A stretch of DNA of 64,000 nucleotides from Thioclava sp. GXIMD2076 (GCF_037949795.1 NZ_CP149933.1:62001-126000); one strand, 5' to 3'. Numbered from the stretch's first letter, positions 16,766 through 25,866 are shown. The notes: a model not told the origin generated them from the sequence alone. Translations and numbers: made by a program.

Positions 16766-18199
16766 TCAGGCCAGCGGGTCGAAGCCCGCCGGATGGCGTG
16801 GCACCGCCGCCTTGGGGAAGGGCGCGCGGGGTTGGAACCGCCCCGTGCCGGGGGCGGCCAGCACTTCACCCGCCTCCCATGCGCGGATCCCGCGCAGCCA
16901 GACTGCGATCGGCGCGCCGGTGGTCTCCATCCCCTCATAGGGGGTGTAATCCACGCCATGCTGCTGCATCTCGTTGGTCAGGATGCGCTGTTTCTTGGGG
17001 TCCCACAGCACGATATCGGCATCACTGCCCACCACCAGCGTGCCCTTTTGCGGCCAGAGGCCAAAGAGCTTTGCCGGTGCGGTCGAGACCAGATCCACAA
17101 AACGCATCGGGTCGATCCGGCCCTTGGTGACGCCCTCGTTGAAGACGATCGGCAGACGTGCCGCCAGGCCGGGGATGCCATTCGGGACCTTGTTGAACGG
17201 CGCATTCTCGCCGGCGTGGAGCTTGCCTTTCTCGCCGCCAAAAGAGGTCGGCGAGTGATCCGAGGTGATGGTCTCGATCGTATGGTCGCGGATCCGCGCC
17301 CAGAGCGCCTCGCGCGCGTCCGGCCCGCGCGGGCAGGGCGAGAACAGGAATTTCGCGCCTTCCATGCCGGGGCGGTCGAAATCCTCCTCGGTGAAGACCA
17401 GATATTGCGTGCAGGTCTCCGACCATGCCCGCACACCGCGATGGCGGGCGGCGGCGATCTCGGCCGCTGTGGCCTCGCCCGAGACATGGAAGATCTGCAG
17501 CGGCGCATCCAGCGCCTCGGCCAGCGTCAGGATGCGGTGGGCAGCCTCGCGCTCGCCGATCTCGGGACGCGCGAGCGCCGTGGCGGCGGGGGCCGTGTTG
17601 CCCTGACGCAGCAGTGCCTCGGTGAGATAGGCGATCAGGTCGTGGTTCTCGGCATGGATACAGCAGAGCATGTCATTACTCTTGGCAGCGGCCAGCGTGC
17701 GCAGGCAGGCCGCATCATCCAGCCGGTTGCCGCCGGTCATGAAGATCTTGACGGAGCGGTGCCCTTCCTCGGCGAGCGGCCCGAGTTCGGCCAATGCCGC
17801 GTCCGAGGCATCGGTCACCTGGATATGGAAGGCGAAATCGCAGCGCGAGCGGGTGCCACGCGCCATCATCTCCTCCACCGCCCCGCGCAGGGCAGAGCCC
17901 TGTTTCTGGACCGCGAACCCGATCAGCGTGGTGGTGCCGCCCGCAAGCGCCGAGGCCGTGCCGGAGGCGAAATCATCAGCGATTTCCGCGCCCGACGAGA
18001 GCGGTTGGTCGACATGGACATGGCTGTCGACGCCGCCTGGCAGCACCCACAGGCCGGTGGCGTCGATGGTTTCACGGCCGGACGGAAGGTCTTTGCCGAT
18101 GGCGGTGATGCGGCCGTCGGTGACGGCGATGTCGGCGGTTTGCATATCGGCCGAAGTGACGATGACTCCGTTCCGGATGACGAGATCAGATGCGGTCAT
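16766..18199 (-). CDS. Dihydropyrimidinase / D-hydantoinase
   Basis: 477 aa from the ATG at 18199; an in-frame ATG at 18238 adds 13 residues without family support. All binuclear-metal residues are present: H60 and H62 (DSHVHVDQ), the lysine to be carboxylated K151 (RSVKIFMTGG), H182 (HAENHD), H238 (IFHVSGE) and D314 (TSDHSP). The enzyme opens cyclic ureides or imides (dihydropyrimidines, hydantoins). It converges on the GntR/importer/SDR/NHL block, and no N-carbamoylase is nearby. Substrate not determined. Confidence 0.92.
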   Translation of the reverse strand: MTASDLVIRNGVIVTSADMQTADIAVTDGRITAIGKDLPSGRETIDATGLWVLPGGVDSHVHVDQPLSSGAEIADDFASGTASALAGGTTTLIGFAVQKQGSALRGAVEEMMARGTRSRCDFAFHIQVTDASDAALAELGPLAEEGHRSVKIFMTGGNRLDDAACLRTLAAAKSNDMLCCIHAENHDLIAYLTEALLRQGNTAPAATALARPEIGEREAAHRILTLAEALDAPLQIFHVSGEATAAEIAAARHRGVRAWSETCTQYLVFTEEDFDRPGMEGAKFLFSPCPRGPDAREALWARIRDHTIETITSDHSPTSFGGEKGKLHAGENAPFNKVPNGIPGLAARLPIVFNEGVTKGRIDPMRFVDLVSTAPAKLFGLWPQKGTLVVGSDADIVLWDPKKQRILTNEMQQHGVDYTPYEGMETTGAPIAVWLRGIRAWEAGEVLAAPGTGRFQPRAPFPKAAVPRHPAGFDPLA

Positions 18200-18457
18200 G
18201 GATCTTTGGAATTCCGAATGATTTTCGTTTGTTGACATTCACATGGATGCTGATCCGCACTCTATCCAGTTTACGGCTGGGTTGCCAGTCGGGCTTGGCC
18301 CTGAAACGCCGACGTGAACGGGGGGGAGATATATTTCGTGGGGATCGCCCCGCGCACGGGAAGGCCCTGCGCGGGTCCGGGCCAGCAGGCACCTGCCGCT
18401 CTTTCTGCTCTGCGGGCGGCCGGAACCTGCCACCCCCATGCAGGGGAGACAGGGCGC

Positions 18458-18841
18458 TCAATGCGAGCGGTCGGCACCGCTCTGTCTGGCCGTGCGGCGA
18501 GCATAGATCTCGCCCTCGCGGCTGAGCACCTCCTCGACGGGTAGGGTCGAGCCCGCAATGGTCTGATGGACAAGCCCGTGTAATCGCAGATCGATATAGC
18601 GCATGCAGCAGACCCTCAGGAACGAGGTAAAATTGCCGATATCATGGCCCTCATCGAGGCTTTCATTATAGAGCTGATGCAGGAGCTGCGGCACATTCAT
18701 GCTGTCGCGCTCGGCGATTTCCTCCAGCACCATCCAGAACGACTTCTCCAGCCGGACCGATGTCACCATGCCATCCATTCGGATCGAGCGCGTCTGGCTT
18801 TCCCACAGATCGGATCGGGCTCCGACAAAAAGTCTACACAT
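18458..18841 (-). CDS. Ribbon-helix-helix domain protein
   Basis: 127 aa, preceded by an AAAGGAGG site. The central region (TSVRLEKSFWMVLEEIAERD, then LHQLYNE) matches the RHH_4-type ribbon-helix-helix fold found in small alphaproteobacterial DNA-binding proteins. The C-terminal part is SFLRVCCMRYIDLRLHG. It lies 49 bases downstream of the GMC dehydrogenase gene and is probably the last gene of that operon. It may be a regulator of the operon (inference). Confidence 0.8.
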   Translation of the reverse strand: MCRLFVGARSDLWESQTRSIRMDGMVTSVRLEKSFWMVLEEIAERDSMNVPQLLHQLYNESLDEGHDIGNFTSFLRVCCMRYIDLRLHGLVHQTIAGSTLPVEEVLSREGEIYARRTARQSGADRSH

Positions 18842-18890
18842 ATCATTTCCTCCTTTGGTGATAGGGGCGGGCCGGAAGGCCCGACCCGCG

Positions 18891-20471
18891 TCACAGGGTG
18901 CCGCGTTTCAGCTCGCCTGCCAGATGGTCGGCCTGACGCATGGCCAGCGCGACAATGGTAAGCGTGGGATTTGCCGCAGCCCCCGTTGTCATCTGCGACC
19001 CGTCCGAGACGAAGAGATTGGCGACCTCATGCGCGCGGCCATTGCGGTCCACCACGCCATCTCCGGGCCGTGCGCTCATGCGCAAGGTGCCCAAGTTATG
19101 GGTCGAGGGGTAGGGCGGCGTGCGATGCGTGCCGGTGGTCCCCACGGTCTCGTAGAGCTTCTCGGCATGGGCATAGGCATATTCGCGCATGGCGACATCA
19201 TTGGCATGATCGTCGAAATGGACGTTGGCCACGGGCAGATCCCACTGGTCGCGCACCGTATCGGAAAGGGTCACGCGGTTGCTGGCCTGCGGCATGTCCT
19301 CGCCCACGATCCACATGCCCGCCGTATTGGCATAAGCCTCCATGATCGCGGCAAATTCCGGCCCCCAGGCCCCCGGCTCGACAAAGGCCGCAAGGAAGGA
19401 TGGCCCGAGCGCGATGGTCTCCATATAGTAGCCACCCACAAAGCCGCGCGCGGGGTCAAAGCGGCTTTCATCGGCAATGATCCCCGCCATTGTCTCGCCG
19501 CGATACATCTTCACGGGCTTGTCGAAGCGCGCATAGACCGAGCCGGTGAGGTGGCGCATATAGTTGCGGCCCACCTGATCGGAGCCATTGGCCAGCCCCG
19601 TCGGAAAGCGCGGACTGTCCGACAGAAGCAACAACCGCGCGGATTCGATCGAGTTGCCCGCAACACAGACCACTCGCGCCGCCTGCCGCTGCAGATTGCC
19701 CTCGCCATCGATATAGATCACCGCATCGGCGCGCCCGTCCTTGCCATGGGTGATGCGGATGGCGGTGCTGTCGGGGCGCAGATCCAACAGCCCTGTCTTA
19801 AGCGCGCGAGGGATCTCGCGCACAAGGGTCGACCATTTGGAGCCGTTCTTGTCGCCCTGAAAGTTGAACCCGTCCTGCACCGAGGCCGGACGCCCGTCAT
19901 AGGGTTCGGCATTGGTGGCATAGGGGCCGGTGGCATACATCTTGTAGCCCACGCGCTCGGCCCCATTGGCGAAGACCTTGTAATTGTTGTTGGCCGGCAG
20001 GGCAGGGCGCCCGTGCCGGTGCGTGCTGCCCATCGCCTTCTCGGCGCGGTCGTAATAGGGTTCCATCTCCTCAAGCGTGATCGGCCAGTCGAGAAGCGAG
20101 GCGCCCTCGACCGCGCCATAGGTCGAGGCGGCCTTGAACTCATGCGCCTTGAAACGCGGTGTGGCGCCCGACCAATGGGTGGTGGTGCCCCCCACGGCCT
20201 TCACGATCCATGCAGGCAGGTTGGGGAAATCGCGTGCCACCCGCCATGAGCCCGATGTGGTGCGCGGGTCGAGCCAAGCCATCTGGTTGAAGGCTTCCCA
20301 TTCGTTATTGATCCAGTCCTCGGGCTTGAGATGCGGGCCGGCCTCGAGGACCACGCATGCGATCCCCTGACGGGTCAGCTCATAGGCCAGCGTGCCGCCG
20401 CCCGCGCCCGAGCCGATGATGACCACGGCCTCTTCATCCAATGCGATCTGTTTCATGCGCGGCTCTATCAT
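18891..20471 (-). CDS. GMC-family flavoprotein dehydrogenase (gluconate 2-dehydrogenase/sorbitol dehydrogenase type)
   Basis: 526 aa. The FAD motif GSGAGGGTLAYELTRQG is at about 20-36. The C-terminal catalytic region contains PSTHNLGTLRMS and GAAANPTLTIVALAM, with the His/Asn pair of GMC oxidoreductases. This is the large subunit of membrane-linked sugar or sugar-acid dehydrogenases that pass electrons to quinone or cytochrome c. It has no signal peptide; such subunits are exported with their small partner. Its ATG overlaps the stop of the subunit-3 gene (ATGA), which fixes the start at 20471. Confidence 0.92.
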   Translation of the reverse strand: MIEPRMKQIALDEEAVVIIGSGAGGGTLAYELTRQGIACVVLEAGPHLKPEDWINNEWEAFNQMAWLDPRTTSGSWRVARDFPNLPAWIVKAVGGTTTHWSGATPRFKAHEFKAASTYGAVEGASLLDWPITLEEMEPYYDRAEKAMGSTHRHGRPALPANNNYKVFANGAERVGYKMYATGPYATNAEPYDGRPASVQDGFNFQGDKNGSKWSTLVREIPRALKTGLLDLRPDSTAIRITHGKDGRADAVIYIDGEGNLQRQAARVVCVAGNSIESARLLLLSDSPRFPTGLANGSDQVGRNYMRHLTGSVYARFDKPVKMYRGETMAGIIADESRFDPARGFVGGYYMETIALGPSFLAAFVEPGAWGPEFAAIMEAYANTAGMWIVGEDMPQASNRVTLSDTVRDQWDLPVANVHFDDHANDVAMREYAYAHAEKLYETVGTTGTHRTPPYPSTHNLGTLRMSARPGDGVVDRNGRAHEVANLFVSDGSQMTTGAAANPTLTIVALAMRQADHLAGELKRGTL

Positions 20472-20998
20472 GGCTGTGCTCCCTCTTGCCCGTCATATTC
20501 CTCGATCCGTGGTTCGGGCAGCCAGTCGAGATCATTGAAGCCGCGGTGGATATAGCCCCCCTGATCGAAGCTCGCGCCCTCATAGCCAAGCGCCTGCCAG
20601 ACCTCCTCGTCGTCATAGAGCGTGACCACGGCCTTGGCACGGACGAGCTGGAAAAAGCCCGTTTTCTCGATCCCGCGCAGATAGGTCAGCGCCGCGTCAT
20701 CGCCCAGATCGGCAAAACCCTCATCGGCCAGATTGTCGAGGGCTGCGGCAAAAGAGATCTTCTGGCCGGGTGTCTGGCGCGCATCGTCGATCAGCGCCTT
20801 GGCGCAGCGCTCGTAAGGGGCATCGCTGAAGGATGGGTGCGGGAACATCACCCGCAACATGCGCATCAGGATGATGCGGCTGGATTCATGCCGGCCCAGT
20901 CCCAGACCGACATTGGCCGGTGCGGCACTGCCGAACACCGCGGCGACAAGCGCCGTCGACGTGCTGCCCAGCAGCACGTTCTTGTTTCTCGTCTTCAT
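20468..20998 (-). CDS. Gluconate 2-dehydrogenase subunit 3 family protein
   Basis: 176 aa. The N-terminus is signal-like (MKTRNKNVLLGSTSTALVAA, then VFGSAAPA) with no twin arginine. The body has the family's helical pattern (LMRMLRVMFPHPSFSDAPYE, EEVWQALGYEG). The C-terminus DLDWLPEP is typical. This small subunit escorts the flavin subunit across the membrane in three-subunit dehydrogenases. The usual third, triheme cytochrome c subunit is not in the neighbourhood. Confidence 0.88.
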   Translation of the reverse strand: MKTRNKNVLLGSTSTALVAAVFGSAAPANVGLGLGRHESSRIILMRMLRVMFPHPSFSDAPYERCAKALIDDARQTPGQKISFAAALDNLADEGFADLGDDAALTYLRGIEKTGFFQLVRAKAVVTLYDDEEVWQALGYEGASFDQGGYIHRGFNDLDWLPEPRIEEYDGQEGAQP

Positions 20999-21047
20999 TG
21001 GGGTCCTCCTCCCGAATTCCGGCGCCTCCTACGCCGGTCGTCGCGTC

Positions 21048-21443
21048 TTATTTGAAGCGGCCTCCTTTCCCGATCACCTCGATCTGATAGCCGTCAGGGT
21101 CCGCGACAAAGAAAAACCGCGCAACCCGCTCGCCCCCGTTCTTGAAATCGACAATCTTGCGCGGCGCAAAGCCTTCGGCCTCAAAACGTGCATGTTCGGC
21201 CTCGAGATCATCGACCACAAAGGCCGCATGGCCATAGCCATTGCCCAGCTCATAGGGTGCCTCGGTGCCCTTGTTGATGGTCAGCTCCAGCTCGAAATCA
21301 TTCTCGTCATTGGACAGATAGACGAGGGTGAAATCCTCGAAGTCCAGCCGCTCTGCCACGGTCAGACCGAAGGCCTTGCCGTAGAACGCGACCGAGCGCG
21401 CCTCGTCTCTCACGCGGATCATGCTATGGACGAATTTCGCCAT
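21048..21443 (-). CDS. VOC/glyoxalase-family metalloprotein
   Basis: 131 aa, two beta-alpha-beta-beta-beta modules. Metal positions of glyoxalase I are recognisable: H6 (FVHSMIRV), E near residue 52 (FELELTIN), H74 (YGHAAFVVDD) and a late acidic residue in YQIEVIGKG. The spacing and the ELTIN/GYGHAAFVVDD stretches favour a lactoylglutathione-lyase-like enzyme that detoxifies 2-oxoaldehydes. It lies 49 bases upstream of the subunit-3 gene in the same orientation. Confidence 0.88.
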   Translation of the reverse strand: MAKFVHSMIRVRDEARSVAFYGKAFGLTVAERLDFEDFTLVYLSNDENDFELELTINKGTEAPYELGNGYGHAAFVVDDLEAEHARFEAEGFAPRKIVDFKNGGERVARFFFVADPDGYQIEVIGKGGRFK

Positions 21444-21594
21444 GTAACCTCCCTTGGGGTGTTCGGATGATATATCCAGAGCGCCAGCCTATCAGCCGAT
21501 CTGCGGGAACGGGTATTACCTCCATGCTACCTGTGCCCGCAAAGGTTGATCTAAGGCGGATGGCGCCCGTCTCAACGGTTTGACCGCCGGCGCA

Positions 21595-22383
21595 TCACGA
21601 GAACTGGATGCCGCCGTCGATCATCACCGATTGGCCGGTCATGTAATCGGAATCATCCGAGGCGAGATAGGAGACATATTTGGCCACATCCTCGGGCTCC
21701 GAGACGCGGCCCAGCATGATCGCGCCCGCATATTTGCGGATCGCCTCGCCCTTGGCCAGGCCCTCTTCGGCGCCCAGTTTCTCGTCGATCAGATCCCACA
21801 TATTTGTGCCGACAATCCCCGGACAATAGGCATTCACGGTGATCCCGTGTTTGGCCCATTCCATAGCCGCCGCCTGCGTCAGCCCGCGCACCGCCCATTT
21901 GGACGCGGAATACGGCCCGAGAAGCGCGAAGGGCCGATAGGCCACGATAGAGGCTGCACCGATGATCTTGCCTCCGCCGCCTTGCGCGATCATCTGCCTC
22001 GCCGCCGCCTGATAGCACAGGAAGACCCCGCGCAGATTGACATCCATGACCCTGTCCCAATCCGCGACATCGAGATCCAGAAGCCCCTGGATATGGGCGA
22101 TACCGGCATTGGCAATCATGACATCAAGGCGTCCGAGCGCGGCCACAGTATCGGCGACCATGCGGTGCACCTCCTCGGGCTCCGAGACGTCGGCGATGGC
22201 GGTGCCGGATGTGCGGCCGAGACCACGGATCTCTTGCGCCACGGCCTCTGCGGCCTCTTCATTGGCCGGAATATCGTTGATCACGACATCATGGCCATCC
22301 TCGGCGAGCCGCAGCGCGATGGCGCGGCCAATCCCGCGGGCGGCACCGGTGACGAGTATCGCGCGTGATGTTGTCTTGCGCAT
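21595..22383 (-). CDS. Short-chain dehydrogenase resembling acetoin/diacetyl reductase (BudC-like)
   Basis: 262 aa. The cofactor loop is TGAARGIG, followed by NAGIA, the catalytic YxxxK in GPYSASKWAVRGLTQ and the stretch YCPGIVGTNMWDLID. The C-terminal SDDSDYMTGQSVMIDGG is closely similar to 2,3-butanediol dehydrogenases as I recall them. It probably interconverts vicinal diols/alpha-hydroxyketones with NAD(H). It leads a minus-strand run with the VOC and GMC genes, after a 151-base gap. Confidence 0.88.
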   Translation of the reverse strand: MRKTTSRAILVTGAARGIGRAIALRLAEDGHDVVINDIPANEEAAEAVAQEIRGLGRTSGTAIADVSEPEEVHRMVADTVAALGRLDVMIANAGIAHIQGLLDLDVADWDRVMDVNLRGVFLCYQAAARQMIAQGGGGKIIGAASIVAYRPFALLGPYSASKWAVRGLTQAAAMEWAKHGITVNAYCPGIVGTNMWDLIDEKLGAEEGLAKGEAIRKYAGAIMLGRVSEPEDVAKYVSYLASDDSDYMTGQSVMIDGGIQFS

Positions 22384-22596
22384 GTCTGGTCCTCCTCCTG
22401 ATCTGTTCCGGCGGGGCGGGCCTTCGAGGCGTTGCGCCGACCGGACGGTCAGTCTGCGACGGCGCGAGGGGCAGCGGGTAACATGGGGATACTACCTCTC
22501 TTCACGATCCCGTGGGGCTGCGAGACGGCTCGGAGCCTGCCCTAACCCCCGCGGGATGGTCTGGGGAGAGGTGGTCCACGCGGGTGCTTTATTTTC

Positions 22597-22612
22597 TAGA
22601 CCGAATCGTCTA
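22597..22612. promoter_or_regulatory. Candidate AcuR operator
   Basis: TAGAC (22597-22601) and GTCTA (22608-22612) form an inverted repeat around 6 bases. It lies 10 bases before the acuR start in an AT-rich pocket. The position suits autorepression of the acuR-acuI operon by its TetR-type product. Confidence 0.6.
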
Positions 22613-22622
22613 TAAAATATCC

Positions 22623-23294
22623 ATGCACCAGACTGACACCCCGCATCTCCCCGCCCCTAAGCCCCGCCGCGGTCGTCCCCGAAATGCGCCGGAATTCTCG
22701 GTGGCCCGCCAGAACCTGATCCGTGCAGGGCTCGAGCATCTGACCGAAAGAGGCTATTCTGCAGTCGGGGTCGACGAGATCCTGCAGGCCGCAAAGGTGA
22801 CGAAAGGCAGTTTCTACCACTATTTCGGTAGTAAGGCCGATTTCGGTCTAGCACTGATCGCGGCCTATGACGCCTATTTCGTCACGCTGCTGGAGCGCGC
22901 TTTTGCCTGTGCGAACAGCTCGCCGCTCGAACGGATCAGGGTATTTGCCGAGCTGGCCGAAGAGGGGATGGCCCGCCACGGATTTCGGCGCGGGTGCCTT
23001 GTGGGAAATCTCGGACAGGAGATGGGCGCATTGCCGGATATGTTCAGAGGCGCTCTCGTGGCGGTGCTGGAACGCTGGCAGGCGCGCACGGCGACACTTT
23101 TTGCCGAGGCGCAGAGTGCGGGTGAACTGGCCGACGGGCATGACCCGCAGGCTCTGGCCGAGATGTTCTGGATCGGTTGGGAAGGGGCGGTGCTGCGCGC
23201 CAAACTCGAATTGCGTCCTGATCCCCTACGCAATTTTACCGATACCTTCCTTCACATGCTTGGCGGCGCTCCGCCGTGTTTCACCAAAGGATAA
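22623..23294 (+). CDS. acuR: TetR-family repressor AcuR-like
   Basis: 223 aa from the ATG at 22623. The N-terminal KPRRGRPRN and the HTH ([27 protein letters not shown]) are standard TetR. The core ([20 protein letters not shown] and [20 protein letters not shown]) matches what I recall of the Rhodobacter acrylate-responsive repressor AcuR. The gene is four bases from acuI, reproducing the acuR-acuI order known there. Likely represses the operon until acrylate is present (established for the relative, inferred here). Confidence 0.88.
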   Translation: MHQTDTPHLPAPKPRRGRPRNAPEFSVARQNLIRAGLEHLTERGYSAVGVDEILQAAKVTKGSFYHYFGSKADFGLALIAAYDAYFVTLLERAFACANSSPLERIRVFAELAEEGMARHGFRRGCLVGNLGQEMGALPDMFRGALVAVLERWQARTATLFAEAQSAGELADGHDPQALAEMFWIGWEGAVLRAKLELRPDPLRNFTDTFLHMLGGAPPCFTKG

Positions 23295-23298
23295 AATA

Positions 23299-24279
23299 AT
23301 GAAAGCCATAGTCATCGACAAATCCGGTGACGGTCAGTCCGTCTCGCTGACGCAGATCGCCGACGCGCAGCTTCCCGAAGGAGATGTGCTGGTCGAAGTC
23401 GCCTATACGACGCTGAACTATAAGGATGCCTTGGCGATTACCGGCACGGCACCGGTCGTGCGCCGCTTCCCGATGGTGCCCGGCATCGATTTTACAGGCA
23501 CCGTCGTGCAAAGCGGACATGCCGGTTTCAAGCCGGGCGACCGCGTGATCCTGAATGGCTGGGGTGTGGGCGAGAAACACTGGGGCGGTCTGGCCGAACG
23601 CGCACAGGTCAGCGGGGACTGGCTGGTGCCCTTGCCCGAGGGGCTCGATCTGCGTCAGGCGGCGGCCATCGGCACGGCGGGCTACACGGCCATGCTTTGT
23701 GTGCAGGCGCTGGAACGTCATGGTCTGACGCCCGCGCAGGGCGAGGTAGTGGTCAGCGGGGCGGCCGGCGGGGTCGGTAGCGTGGCAACCGCGCTTCTGG
23801 CGGCGAAGGGGTTCGAGGTCGCGGCAGTGACGGGCCGTGCCTCGGAGGCCGGATATTTGCGCGGTCTCGGGGCAAGCAGGGTGATCGACCGTGCGGAGCT
23901 GACGGGCAAGCCGCGGCCTTTGGGACAGGAACGTTGGGCTGGGGGTATCGATGTTGCAGGCAGTACGGTGCTGGCCAATATGCTGTCGATGATCAACTAC
24001 GGCGGGGTGGTGGCGGCTTGCGGGCTGGCGGCGGGCATGGATCTGCCGGCATCTGTCGCCCCCTTCATCCTGCGTGGTGTGACACTTGCGGGGGTCGATA
24101 GCGTGATGTGCCCCAAAGCCCGCCGTCTTGCGGCATGGGCGGGGTTGGCCCAGGATCTCGATCTGGGCAAGCTCGAGGAGATGACCACCGAGCTTCCTTT
24201 TGAGGAGGTGATTGCCACGGCCTCGAAGTTCCTCGATGGCGGGGTGCGCGGCCGGATCGTCATTCCGGTCCGGGCCTGA
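23299..24279 (+). CDS. acuI: Acrylyl-CoA reductase AcuI (YhdH family)
   Basis: 326 aa, zinc-free medium-chain reductase. It carries the N-terminal [13 protein letters not shown] and PGIDFTGTV motifs and the NADPH-binding [10 protein letters not shown]. The C-terminal half ([31 protein letters not shown]) is diagnostic of the YhdH/AcuI group. It reduces toxic acrylyl-CoA to propionyl-CoA in the breakdown of acrylate or DMSP. It starts after an AAAGGA site. No DMSP lyase gene follows it, unlike the acuR-acuI-dddL arrangement known in Rhodobacter. Confidence 0.92.
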   Translation: MKAIVIDKSGDGQSVSLTQIADAQLPEGDVLVEVAYTTLNYKDALAITGTAPVVRRFPMVPGIDFTGTVVQSGHAGFKPGDRVILNGWGVGEKHWGGLAERAQVSGDWLVPLPEGLDLRQAAAIGTAGYTAMLCVQALERHGLTPAQGEVVVSGAAGGVGSVATALLAAKGFEVAAVTGRASEAGYLRGLGASRVIDRAELTGKPRPLGQERWAGGIDVAGSTVLANMLSMINYGGVVAACGLAAGMDLPASVAPFILRGVTLAGVDSVMCPKARRLAAWAGLAQDLDLGKLEEMTTELPFEEVIATASKFLDGGVRGRIVIPVRA

Positions 24280-24291
24280 GGCGCGACCGCC

Positions 24292-24326
24292 GACCCTGAC
24301 GGACGTATAACGGTGCCGTCAGGGTC
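24292..24326 (+). terminator. Stem-loop after acuI, possible terminator
   Basis: Perfect 11-base arms GACCCTGACGG (24292-24302) and CCGTCAGGGTC (24316-24326) lie 12 bases after the acuI stop. No T tract follows, so rho-independent termination is uncertain. Confidence 0.45.
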
Positions 24327-24486
24327 TGGCCGGTGCGCGTCTTCGGACCATATGCCCGGTCGGGGCTGCGGGAAAAGATTGTTTCTGTCGCACGTTCTCT
24401 GGTGCTATGGCCTCTGGAACAGGCGATAGACATGCCCGCCCGATCTACTGGGAAACCCGACCCTCTGCCAAAGCGGAAGAGGCCGA

Positions 24487-24744
24487 TTACTCCAGTTTGA
24501 GCAACTGGGTCAGCTTGCCATTGCGCTCGAGAGTCATCAGCTCCGAACAGCCGCCGATATGGATGCCGTTGATGAAGATCTGCGGCACGGTATGCGCACC
24601 GCCTGCGCGCGAGATCATCTTCTGCCGTTTGCTGCGGGAAACCGCATCAATCTCGGTATAGGCGACCTTCCTGCTCTTCAGGATTGACTTCGCCCGCGAG
24701 CAATAGCCGCAATAGGGAGTGGTGTAGATTTCGACTTTGGCCAT
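24487..24744 (-). CDS. grxC: Glutaredoxin 3
   Basis: 85 aa from the ATG at 24744 (a GTG one codon upstream is possible). The active site TTPYCGYC has C12 and C15. TVPQIFINGIHIGG carries the cis-proline and the glutathione-binding loop. It reduces disulfides and glutathione mixed disulfides in the cytoplasm. It is the last gene of a minus-strand operon with a thioredoxin and an OsmC protein, 42 bases after the OsmC gene. Confidence 0.95.
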   Translation of the reverse strand: MAKVEIYTTPYCGYCSRAKSILKSRKVAYTEIDAVSRSKRQKMISRAGGAHTVPQIFINGIHIGGCSELMTLERNGKLTQLLKLE

Positions 24745-24789
24745 CACGCAGCCCTCTTGCTGGATGTGGGGGCATTCGCCCCCACGCTG

Positions 24790-25227
24790 TCAGGCCGTCG
24801 CTTCGACGGTGATCTCGGGCGTAACGTCAATGGTGACACCCGCCTTCTTGGCCAGATTGCCGATCATGCAGACCTTGTCGGCACGGGCGATCGCGGCTTC
24901 CGCTGCGCTGCGGTCATCCTCGGTCGCATTGGCGCTCAGAACCAGCTTGGCAGTGTGATGGATCGCGAATTCCTCGCCCGATGCCTTGGCTTGCGTGTCA
25001 ACCGCAAGGGTCTGGACGGGGATGTTCTGCTTGGCGGTGATTGCACGCAGGGTCAGGGTGAAACAGGCCTGCGTGGACGAGGTGAACAGCGTCTTGGGAT
25101 CGGTGCCCGCGCCCGAACCGCCGTATTCGGTCGGGATGCCGATGCCCGCTTCGAGGTTCTTGCCGGTGATCTTACCTTCGCCGTCAAAGCCGCCTTGCCA
25201 GGTGGCGCTCAGGGTGATGTCGCTCAT
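24790..25227 (-). CDS. OsmC-family peroxiredoxin
   Basis: 145 aa. The two catalytic cysteines are at C55 (STQACFTLTL) and C120 (DKVCMIGNL), with the family's TDPKTLFTSS motif before the first. OsmC/Ohr proteins reduce organic hydroperoxides with thiol reductants. The middle position between thioredoxin and glutaredoxin genes (gaps 34 and 42 bases) supplies reductants in the same operon. Confidence 0.92.
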   Translation of the reverse strand: MSDITLSATWQGGFDGEGKITGKNLEAGIGIPTEYGGSGAGTDPKTLFTSSTQACFTLTLRAITAKQNIPVQTLAVDTQAKASGEEFAIHHTAKLVLSANATEDDRSAAEAAIARADKVCMIGNLAKKAGVTIDVTPEITVEATA

Positions 25228-25261
25228 GGTCTATTTCCTTATCTATATGCGGGTTGGGTAT

Positions 25262-25585
25262 TCAGGCCGCGTTCACGGCCTTGACATATTTTGCTTTGGG
25301 GTTCAGCCCGACAACCATATCGACGGGCTGACCGTCCTTCATGATCACGACGGTCGGCACCGAGCGGATGCCGAAGGTGCCTGCGATCTCGGGCGCTTTG
25401 TCGATATCGATCTCGGCGAAGCCGGCGCTGTCCTTCATCTCGGCGGCGACCTCGTTAAAGACCGGCTCGAGTGCGATACAGGGGCGGCACCATGTGGCCC
25501 AGAAGCGCAGGACTTTCACACGGCCGGGGGTGTCCATGAACTCGGCAAAATTAGCGATATTGAGGCTGGTTACATCCTTCGACAT
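25262..25585 (-). CDS. Thioredoxin with WCRPC active site
   Basis: 107 aa from the ATG at 25585 (MSKDVTSLN); the longer frame is not supported. The active site is W32-C33-R34-P35-C36, replacing the usual WCGPC. The cis-proline is in RSVPTVVIM. The Gly-to-Arg change in the redox loop alters the disulfide's potential in studied thioredoxins, so its partner may be specific. First gene of the thioredoxin-OsmC-glutaredoxin operon, divergent from a LysR gene 281 bases away. Confidence 0.93.
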   Translation of the reverse strand: MSKDVTSLNIANFAEFMDTPGRVKVLRFWATWCRPCIALEPVFNEVAAEMKDSAGFAEIDIDKAPEIAGTFGIRSVPTVVIMKDGQPVDMVVGLNPKAKYVKAVNAA

Positions 25586-25838
25586 TTCTGTCTCCTTCTG
25601 ATGTGTGACAAACGGGTGGGACGCCTTAATGGGACGCCGCATCGGATGGCGGTCCGCATGTGGCGCCGCCTGGCAGCCCTGCATGGGCCATATGGATCGA
25701 TGCCCTCCCGGGCATCGACCCTGAGGTGGTAAGCTTTCGGTGCATTCCTAGTGTGCCCCTTTACTTGCATTCTCGGTTGTTTTCAGCATATATGCTTTTA
25801 ATGCGGGAGTTTAATTTCTTATTCGGCATCATTATATA

Positions 25839-25850
25839 TTCTAAATAGAA
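25839..25850. promoter_or_regulatory. Palindrome in the lysR/thioredoxin divergent promoter
   Basis: TTCTA-AA-TAGAA lies 16 bases before the LysR start, in a notably AT-rich patch (about 25760-25866). It is a candidate autoregulatory site. The rest of the 25586-25866 gap shows no gene. Confidence 0.4.
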
Positions 25851-25866
25851 ATAAATGGAGTATCGA

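Noticed and set aside
16754..18235. 493-codon plus-strand frame
   Set aside because: Antisense to the hydantoinase, which has a complete metal site; composition is that of a shadow frame.
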